Below, one piece after another: positions 21,112-25,625 of a DNA stretch of 25,625 bases; the first letter of the stretch is position 1; every line of letters begins with the position of its first letter. Both the position numbers and the translations under genes were made by a program. The stretch comes from RGIG7332 sp045580305 (GTDB lineage Bacteria; Bacillota; Clostridia; Oscillospirales; JAAYXM01): contig JAZNNQ010000042.1 in NCBI GenBank assembly GCA_045580305.1, forward strand, positions 1 to 25,625. The letters run 5' to 3'. The notes under the pieces were generated by a model. That model was not told the origin of the DNA, searched no databases, and was given only the letters and a program-made list of their open reading frames with translations.

Positions 21112-21627
21112 ATGACACATAATCTTTTTAATGAACAGCTTGTAAAAAGAAGCCCGTCGGTAAAATCCCGCATTATTCAGATTGGTATCGGCATCTTTGC
21201 TCTTGCTTTGATTGGACTTCTTGCTCTGGAGCCGTCGTTGCTTTCGGTAATTCCTGTTTTACTTGTTGCAATCATAATCGGTGCGATAGTTTTGATCCGA
21301 CGCCAGAATATTGAGTTTGAGTATACATTAAATGACAATTACCTTGAAATAGATAAAATACTTGCAAAATCCTCCCGGAAAAATGTGACCTCTGTTGAAA
21401 TTTCCGCGGTTGAAGCTTTTGCAAAGGAAGAACGCTCTGCAAAAGAGCTCAAAGACGCTTACCAGACGGTTTATGACTGCGCGGGCGATGATGGTGAGAT
21501 CTATAGCATAGTTTACCTTGGTGTCGGTGAAGAGGGCAGATGTGTACTTCTCTTTACACCAAACGAAAAGATGCTGGAGTCTCTACACCGTGTAATTTCC
21601 CCCCGCATTTGGAGAAACAATGCATAA
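21112..21627 (+). CDS. DUF6106-like membrane protein
   Basis: 171 residues. A cytoplasmic start (NEQLVKRSPSVKSR) is followed by two adjacent membrane helices at about 20-65. Then comes a soluble beta-rich domain (FEYTLNDNYLEIDKILAKS, then KNVTSVEISAVEAF and VLLFTPNEKMLESL), resembling a pleckstrin-like or bacterial PH fold after two helices. The arrangement and length fit the family I know as DUF6106 in Clostridia, of unknown function; that name is from memory. GTGAGG precedes the start. It is the first gene of the operon, and its end overlaps nnrD by 8 bp, so the two are translationally coupled. Confidence 0.65.
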   Translation: MTHNLFNEQLVKRSPSVKSRIIQIGIGIFALALIGLLALEPSLLSVIPVLLVAIIIGAIVLIRRQNIEFEYTLNDNYLEIDKILAKSSRKNVTSVEISAVEAFAKEERSAKELKDAYQTVYDCAGDDGEIYSIVYLGVGEEGRCVLLFTPNEKMLESLHRVISPRIWRNNA

Positions 21628-22432
21628 GCTGTGTGCGGATGAAATCCGCAGGCTGCTTCCTAAAAGGGGAAAGAATGCATCCAAGTTTGACTGTGGTCGT
21701 GCAATTCTTATTTGCGGAAGTGAGCGCTATATAGGAGCGCCTTTCTTTGCAGCGCAGGCGGCGGTCAATTCCGGGTGCGGGCTGTGTTATTTATCCGTAC
21801 CGGGCGAAATACTGCCAATTTTAGGTGCAAAATTAAACGAACCGATATTCTTGCCTCGTGACGAAATAGACTTAACAAAGTACGATGCTTGCCTTATCGG
21901 CCCCGGTCTGTCCCGCGGTGAAGCGGAGGAAAAACTCACATTTGATGTGATTTGTAATTCTGCCGCACCCGCGGTCATTGACGCTGACAGCTTGTATTTT
22001 TTAGCTAAAAATAAAGAAATGCTCAAGAGTGCTAAAGCAGTAAGAGTTTTGACACCGCACGAGGGTGAGTTTAAGCGACTTGTTCCGGAATTTGATCACG
22101 AAAATCGCGAAGAATATGCTGCGAATTTTGCCAAGAAAAACCAATGTATCCTGGTGCTTAAAGGTGCTAACACATTGATTGCGGACCTCGATGGCACGCT
22201 TTATATGAACACAACCGGAAACCCCGGTATGGCAAAGGGCGGCAGCGGTGATGTACTGGCGGGCGTTATTACTTCTTTTATCGCGCAGGGTTTAAAGCCT
22301 GTTGACGCGGCCAAAGCGGGTGTTTATATCCACGGCCTTGCCGGAGATATGGCAAAGGATGAATTCGGTATGCTGGGTATGACTCCTACAGATACATTGA
22401 CGATGCTGAAAAAGGCACTACGCGATGTATAG
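21620..22432 (+). CDS. nnrD: ADP-dependent NAD(P)H-hydrate dehydratase
   Basis: 270 residues. It corresponds to the C-terminal YjeF (carbohydrate-kinase-like) domain that repairs damaged NAD(P)H hydrates using ADP. Motifs include IGPGL, the nucleotide-site segment TPHEGEFKRL, VLKGANTLI, and NTTGNPGMAKGGSGDVLAGVI, with the catalytic Asp in GGSGD. The epimerase partner domain NnrE, usually fused at the N-terminus in Clostridia, is missing; it is either encoded elsewhere or absent. The N-terminus here is short (MHKLCADEIRRLLPKR). It sits between the DUF6106-like gene (8-bp overlap) and the lipoprotein gene, upstream of alr, as in related Firmicutes. Confidence 0.92.
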   Translation: MHKLCADEIRRLLPKRGKNASKFDCGRAILICGSERYIGAPFFAAQAAVNSGCGLCYLSVPGEILPILGAKLNEPIFLPRDEIDLTKYDACLIGPGLSRGEAEEKLTFDVICNSAAPAVIDADSLYFLAKNKEMLKSAKAVRVLTPHEGEFKRLVPEFDHENREEYAANFAKKNQCILVLKGANTLIADLDGTLYMNTTGNPGMAKGGSGDVLAGVITSFIAQGLKPVDAAKAGVYIHGLAGDMAKDEFGMLGMTPTDTLTMLKKALRDV

Positions 22433-22440
22433 TTTTAAAT

Positions 22441-22470
22441 CTCATTTCATATTTTGTTATATGAAATGAG
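22441..22470 (+). promoter_or_regulatory. Hairpin touching the lipoprotein-gene ribosome site
   Basis: A perfect 12-bp inverted repeat (22441-22452 with 22459-22470, loop TTTGTT). Its right arm ends in GAG, the start of the GAGGG ribosome site, so folding could limit translation. There is no T tract. Confidence 0.5.
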
Positions 22471-22478
22471 GGATATAA

Positions 22479-23024
22479 ATGAAAAAACTTTTAAGCCTGA
22501 TATTTGCGTTTTTGATTTTAACCAGCTGTGCCGATGCTGAGCAGATGGGTAAGGAACTTTCCGAAAAATATAAAACTAAAGCTGATATAACCTTCGAGGC
22601 GGAAATTACAGCCGAATTTCCCGACAGATGCGATAAGTATCGTGTGCGCTATAATTACCGGAGAGGTCGGCAGGCAGCCGTTACCTTGCTTTATCCGGAA
22701 AGTATTGCGGGAATTGAAGCCGTGATAAGTGAGGACGGTACAAGTCTTAAGTTTAAAGACATCATTTTAGAGACCGGCGTTATCAATTCACCTTCGCCTG
22801 TTAATGTGTTGCATAAGCTTTTGCTCACATGGGAGGCTGCGGAAATTTCTCAAATAGGCAAATCGGACGATAATATTCTTTTAGTACTTGATGACGGTGA
22901 GTGTGAGTATCGCACTACATTTTCACCGGATTATACGCCAATAAGCGCAGAGGTAATAAACAATTCGAAATTACAGATGAAGATAGATTTCATCAAATGC
23001 GAGGGTATAACAAATGATAACTGA
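22479..23024 (+). CDS. Lipoprotein, YdcC/LolA-like position
   Basis: 181 residues. A lipoprotein signal is clear: MKKLLSLIFAFLILTSC, with the lipobox LTSC and Cys17 as the lipidated residue. The mature part is beta-rich with YRVRYNYRRGRQAAVTLLYPE, ISEDGTSLKFKDIILETG and FSPDYTPISAEV, consistent with a small LolA-like half barrel. In Bacillus a lipoprotein gene (ydcC) sits directly before alr and ndoA; the same position here supports orthology, though the two proteins differ in length. It is probably on the outer face of the membrane. The end overlaps alr by 11 bp. Confidence 0.75.
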   Translation: MKKLLSLIFAFLILTSCADAEQMGKELSEKYKTKADITFEAEITAEFPDRCDKYRVRYNYRRGRQAAVTLLYPESIAGIEAVISEDGTSLKFKDIILETGVINSPSPVNVLHKLLLTWEAAEISQIGKSDDNILLVLDDGECEYRTTFSPDYTPISAEVINNSKLQMKIDFIKCEGITNDN

Positions 23025-24075
23025 CAGAACATGGGCAGAAATAAATATTTCCGCAATCCGCGAAAATTTCAAGGCTGTATCGGACTATGCCAATAAGCCG
23101 GTGATAGCGGTCGTCAAAGCTGATGCTTACGGTCACGGTGCACCTCAGGTTGCAAAAGCACTGGCTGAGCAAGGCGCCAAACTTTTGGCAGTAGCCTGCA
23201 TTGAGGAGGCAAAGAACCTTCGCGAAAACGGGATTGATGCTCCTATTCTTATTTTAGGTGTTACCTATGAAGAGCGAATTGAGGAGCTTGTAAAATATGA
23301 CCTGGTACAGAGCGTGCCATCGGTGGCATATGCAAAAATTCTGGCTGAAAAAGCACCTGAAATACGGGTGCATATCAAAGTTGATACCGGTATGGGTCGC
23401 CTCGGCGTTAAATGCGCCGATGAAGTCCGCGAGATCGCAAAGCTTCTTACGGTAGACGGTATTTTTACTCATTTTGCAGATAGTGACAATAAAGATTTGA
23501 CCTACACCAACCAGCAGATAGAAAAATTTAACGAAATCGTTAAAGAATCCGGCGTTTCCTTTAAGTACCGCCATGTGGCAAACAGCGCTGCGGTCATTCA
23601 TTCTAAAGAGGCGCTTTGCTTTGACGCTGTGCGACCGGGACTTATTCTTTATGGCGTTTATCCGGATGACAGAAAGGAAAATATCGTGCTGAAACCCGCT
23701 ATGTCACTTTTTGCGAGAGTTTGTGATGTTCGCGAAATAAAGTCGGGAGAGAGTATCAGCTACGGCAGAACATATATAGCCCCGCAGGATATGAAGGTAG
23801 CTGTACTTCCTATAGGCTACGCTGACGGTCTGCCAAGAGGACTTTCCAATGTGGGCGAGTTTTACCTAAACGGAAAGCTTGTGCCGATTTTGGGCAGGGT
23901 TTGTATGGACCTTTGTGTTGTCGATGTGACCGATTGTGAGGTTAATGTAGGCGATATAGCAGAGGTATTTGGTGAAAATCTTTCGGTTGATAAGGTAGCT
24001 GAGGCGCTGGACACTATTTCTTATGAAATTTGTACCGGAATTGCAAAGCGTGTACCCCGCGTATATGTTGATTAG
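23014..24075 (+). CDS. alr: Alanine racemase
   Basis: 353 residues, slightly compact for the family. Lys35 in VVKADAYGHG binds pyridoxal phosphate; Tyr250 in SISYGRTY is the second catalytic base. VDTGMGRLG, RPGLILYG, and GRVCMDLCVVDVTD are further signatures. It converts L-alanine to D-alanine for peptidoglycan. The start ATG overlaps the lipoprotein gene by 11 bp, so expression is coupled. It is followed by 156 bp and then the MazF gene, the same order as Bacillus alr-ndoAI-ndoA but without a recognisable ndoAI antitoxin. Confidence 0.96.
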   Translation: MITDRTWAEINISAIRENFKAVSDYANKPVIAVVKADAYGHGAPQVAKALAEQGAKLLAVACIEEAKNLRENGIDAPILILGVTYEERIEELVKYDLVQSVPSVAYAKILAEKAPEIRVHIKVDTGMGRLGVKCADEVREIAKLLTVDGIFTHFADSDNKDLTYTNQQIEKFNEIVKESGVSFKYRHVANSAAVIHSKEALCFDAVRPGLILYGVYPDDRKENIVLKPAMSLFARVCDVREIKSGESISYGRTYIAPQDMKVAVLPIGYADGLPRGLSNVGEFYLNGKLVPILGRVCMDLCVVDVTDCEVNVGDIAEVFGENLSVDKVAEALDTISYEICTGIAKRVPRVYVD

Positions 24076-24231
24076 TAAACAAAGTACGCCATCCGGAATA
24101 GTATGTATTAAGCCGAGAAAAGCGTATATTGAAAAAATATTTTTCCGATATGACTAAAATGCACGAAGCTGTGGGAAAAATACAGTTGTCGGATAAAACG
24201 GCGACTATATTTTCTGCGGAGCGTGAAGTGC

Positions 24232-24588
24232 GTGGATCATACTATCAGACGAGGGGATATATACTATGCCGACTTAAGCCCGGTGGTAGGAAGCGAACAA
24301 GGCGGAGTGCGCCCGGTGCTTATAATTCAGAACGATGTTGGAAATCGGCATAGCCCCACGGTGATTGCGGCGGCAATCACATCACAAATAAATAAAGCCC
24401 GTCTGCCAACGCATATAGAACTTGGCGCGCGGAGCTACGGCCTATCAAAAGATTCGGTGATTTTACTTGAACAAATACGAACCATCGATAAAAAAAGACT
24501 TAAAGAACGCATGGGCCGTCTTGATGAACAGCTTATGCAAAGGGTGGATGATGCCATAGCGGTAAGCTTTGGCTTAGATCCGGAATGA
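24232..24588 (+). CDS. ndoA: MazF/NdoA-type endoribonuclease without recognisable antitoxin
   Basis: 118 residues from a GTG at 24232. The in-frame GTG at 24223 is less likely, as GCGGAG (24216-24221) leaves one base before it but ten before 24232. RRGDIYYADLSPVVGSEQGG and RPVLIIQNDVGN are classic for MazF/PemK, followed by SPTVIAAAITSQINKARLPT. This is the fold of ribosome-independent mRNA interferases that cut at short sequences such as UACAU in Bacillus. The usual EndoAI antitoxin gene between alr and ndoA is not visible in the 156-bp gap, which holds an open frame (24102-24353) that overlaps this gene but does not look like a ribbon-helix-helix protein. The end overlaps nothing; the next gene starts 20 bp later. 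Confidence 0.9.
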   Translation: MDHTIRRGDIYYADLSPVVGSEQGGVRPVLIIQNDVGNRHSPTVIAAAITSQINKARLPTHIELGARSYGLSKDSVILLEQIRTIDKKRLKERMGRLDEQLMQRVDDAIAVSFGLDPE

Positions 24589-24608
24589 TAAATGCGGAGG
24601 AAATTGAT

Positions 24609-25181
24609 ATGAAGATGAAAGGTGCTTTGATTGCGGTTATTATATTGGCTGCAGCAGTTGGAATTTTTGCAATCGCGGCGGATTATGGAACTCAGAGCGA
24701 CCCGTTGGTCAGCCTAAGCTACATAACCGATGTCCTTACCCCCGATCTGGTAAAACAGGCGGAGAAAATCGCTGAGGATACCGCAAAGCAGGTAAATTCC
24801 AATATTACAAGCTATGAAGCACGGGTTGATAAAAAGGTAAATGAGTTTATAGACCGCAACACTGCAAATGTAAACAGCACTATGATCGACCAGATTGCGG
24901 ATAAGGTGGAACTGCCTGCGTCAAAGCAAGCGGCACCATTTACTACACTTCAACTAACAGCGGGAAAAACCGTCGTCCTTACAAAGGGCTGTGAGGTGCT
25001 GGCAAGAGGCGAGGGCAGTAGCTGCAAAGCGGGTAAGCTCATTGATATGACCACCGGCGGTCTCGTTTCTGCCGGCGGCGCAATAAGCGCAAATCATCTT
25101 TATGTAGCACCGGAGAGTGTGACAATTTCCGTCAAATCAACCGTAACCGTCTTAGTTAAAGGACAATACAGCTCATATTAA
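24609..25181 (+). CDS. Exported protein of unknown function with coiled-coil segment
   Basis: 190 residues. The ATG at 24609 lies eight bases after GGAGG; an in-frame ATG at 24585 that overlaps the mazF stop is less likely, because the ribosome site is inside it. The N-terminal GALIAVIILAAAVGIFAIAA is a signal anchor. Next comes DPLVSLSYITDVL, a motif I recall from a group of Firmicutes exported proteins, then a charged helical stretch of about 60 residues. The C-terminal beta domain has LQLTAGKTVVLTKGCEVLAR, LIDMTTGGLVSAGG and NHLYVAPES, ending in VLVKGQYSSY. The function is not known. It is the last gene of the operon, ending before a strong terminator. Confidence 0.75.
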   Translation: MKMKGALIAVIILAAAVGIFAIAADYGTQSDPLVSLSYITDVLTPDLVKQAEKIAEDTAKQVNSNITSYEARVDKKVNEFIDRNTANVNSTMIDQIADKVELPASKQAAPFTTLQLTAGKTVVLTKGCEVLARGEGSSCKAGKLIDMTTGGLVSAGGAISANHLYVAPESVTISVKSTVTVLVKGQYSSY

Positions 25182-25185
25182 AATA

Positions 25186-25217
25186 TAAAGAGGTAGGCGC
25201 TTGCCTACCTCTTTTTT
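25186..25217. terminator. Terminator after the nnrD-alr-mazF operon
   Basis: GAGGTAGGC (25190-25198) pairs with GCCTACCTC (25203-25211), followed by TTTTTT on plus. On minus the tail is TTTATATTTT, so it may also back up the RNA gene that converges from the right. Confidence 0.88.
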
Positions 25218-25221
25218 GTAT

Positions 25222-25397
25222 TAAAAAGAAAAGTCCCAGAGCCAGTGAATCACAGTCACTAATTAACAGTGATTATAGCAGTAGAACTTTGTAAGTTTCT
25301 TCACTCAATTCTACGGCCCTTCCGTCGAAGACGGCGCTCACAGCGAAGAAACTTAATATTAGTGGAGGGACCTATCAAATCAGGTCCAACTACCACT
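25222..25397 (-). ncRNA. Candidate stand-alone structured small RNA
   Basis: The 319-bp gap 25182-25500 has no gene but a likely RNA read on minus. It has a promoter (25432-25404) and a 5' arm AGTGG..CCACT (25397-25361) enclosing GGACCT..AGGTCC. A 13-bp helix (25354-25342 with 25305-25293) carries an inner CCGTC-TTC-GACGG hairpin. A pseudoknot joins GTAGAA (25314-25309) in that loop with TTCTAC (25286-25281). A 3' hairpin follows at 25274-25249. GGGACTT then a U-rich run ends it near 25222. In the 13-bp helix the minus strand makes a G-U pair where the plus strand would have an A-C mismatch, which supports the strand. Confidence 0.6.
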
Positions 25398-25403
25398 GAC
25401 ATT

Positions 25404-25432
25404 AGTTTATCAAACAAAAACGCGATTGTCAA
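25404..25432 (-). promoter_or_regulatory. Promoter of the small RNA
   Basis: TTGACA (25432-25427), 17-bp spacer, TAAACT (25409-25404) on minus. The expected start at about 25397 coincides with the first base of the 5' stem. Confidence 0.78.
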
Positions 25433-25462
25433 CTGAAAAGGAATAGTGAATAGGTAATAAGT

Positions 25463-25500
25463 AAAAATCGAAAAGGTTCTAAAGGAACCTTGTCGATTTT
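25463..25500 (-). terminator. Terminator of the former tRNA-Lys gene
   Basis: AAAATCGA, then AAGGTTC (25473-25479) pairing with GAACCTT (25485-25491), then TCGATTTTT. Read on minus it lies directly after the CCA end of the tRNA fragment. Confidence 0.75.
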
Positions 25501-25531
25501 TGGTGACCCACCGGAGATTCGAACTCCGGAC
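25501..25531 (-). pseudogene. 3' fragment of a tRNA-Lys gene (possible attachment site)
   Basis: On minus the fragment holds the T arm CGGAG-TTCGAAT-CTCCG, the acceptor 3' strand GTGGGTC, the discriminator A, and CCA. Its expected partner strand, GACCCAC, is the start of Firmicutes tRNA-Lys, whose 3' end I recall as the same sequence. Upstream, where the anticodon and D arms should be, the sequence is unrelated and GC-rich. A 31-nt tRNA 3' remnant is what remains on the far side of an element integrated by a tyrosine recombinase. Confidence 0.6.
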
Positions 25532-25625
25532 GCGCCGAAAAACGGCGCGAAACGCGGCGGCGGATTATGTCCCCACTCGCTCTCACAGCTTTGCTGTGGA
25601 ACCGCTCGGAGATGAAGTCGGATCG
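25532..25625. other. GC-rich DNA abutting the tRNA fragment
   Basis: This is far richer in G+C than the rest of the window, with several palindromes (CGCGCCG..CGGCGCG at 25532-25549; CACAGC..GCTGTG). It may be the end of an integrated element, or a palindromic repeat of the kind seen at 514-735. It is cut by the window edge, so neither can be proved. Confidence 0.4.

Noticed and set aside
25532..25549. CGCGCC..GGCGCG stem with T-rich loop considered as the anticodon arm of an intact tRNA-Lys(TTT)
   Set aside because: The loop lacks the purine after the anticodon, the variable region would be only three bases, and no D arm lies upstream.
25479..25625. Open minus-strand frame across the tRNA fragment and GC-rich end
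   Set aside because: It translates through the T arm, CCA end and part of the terminator, so it is a chance frame; it is cut by the window edge.

Overview
The window looks like a chromosomal stretch of an uncultured gut-type Clostridia, probably Oscillospiraceae/Ruminococcaceae. This is inferred from moderate GC, strong AGGAGG ribosome-binding sites, TTGACA/TATAAT promoters, CIRCE control, a SigI/RsgI pair and the ydcC-alr-ndoA-like gene order of Firmicutes. Almost everything is core housekeeping. The accessory signal sits at the two ends and in the intergenic regions.

Layout. 1-423 is the 3' end of a secreted InlB-repeat protein. It is followed by a terminator and about 220 bp of modular palindromic repeats. 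A queuosine-precursor transporter (queT, minus) diverges from rpsF-ssb-rpsR. Next come a YczE-like membrane protein, a structured intergenic segment and tRNA-Leu(CAG) on minus. A degenerate barrel protein (minus) diverges from yqeG-nfo-aroQ. Then come efp and a CD1247-type zinc-ribbon protein with Cys-Asp tracts. The minus-strand block is proA, a cyclophilin and a TtcA-like enzyme, divergent from rplM-rpsI with an L13 leader. A CPBP protease follows.

At 11.9-15.1 kb a secreted copper-amine-oxidase-N-like protein is preceded by a SigI-type promoter and followed by sigI-rsgI. This makes a plausible self-controlled cell-envelope regulon. A LUD protein, CIRCE-controlled htpG, long-form hpf, pyrE, an unlisted 52-aa gene and a MATE exporter (minus) follow. 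The last operon is DUF6106-like, nnrD, a lipoprotein, alr, mazF/ndoA and a secreted protein of unknown function. It starts from a good promoter with a terminator hairpin in the leader.

The right edge holds two unusual things. One is a stand-alone minus-strand RNA candidate at about 25222-25397, with its own promoter, a pseudoknot and strand-specific pairing. The other is a 31-nt 3' fragment of a tRNA-Lys gene joined to GC-rich DNA, as expected at the end of an integrated element. All assignments were made by reading the sequence; no database search was run.
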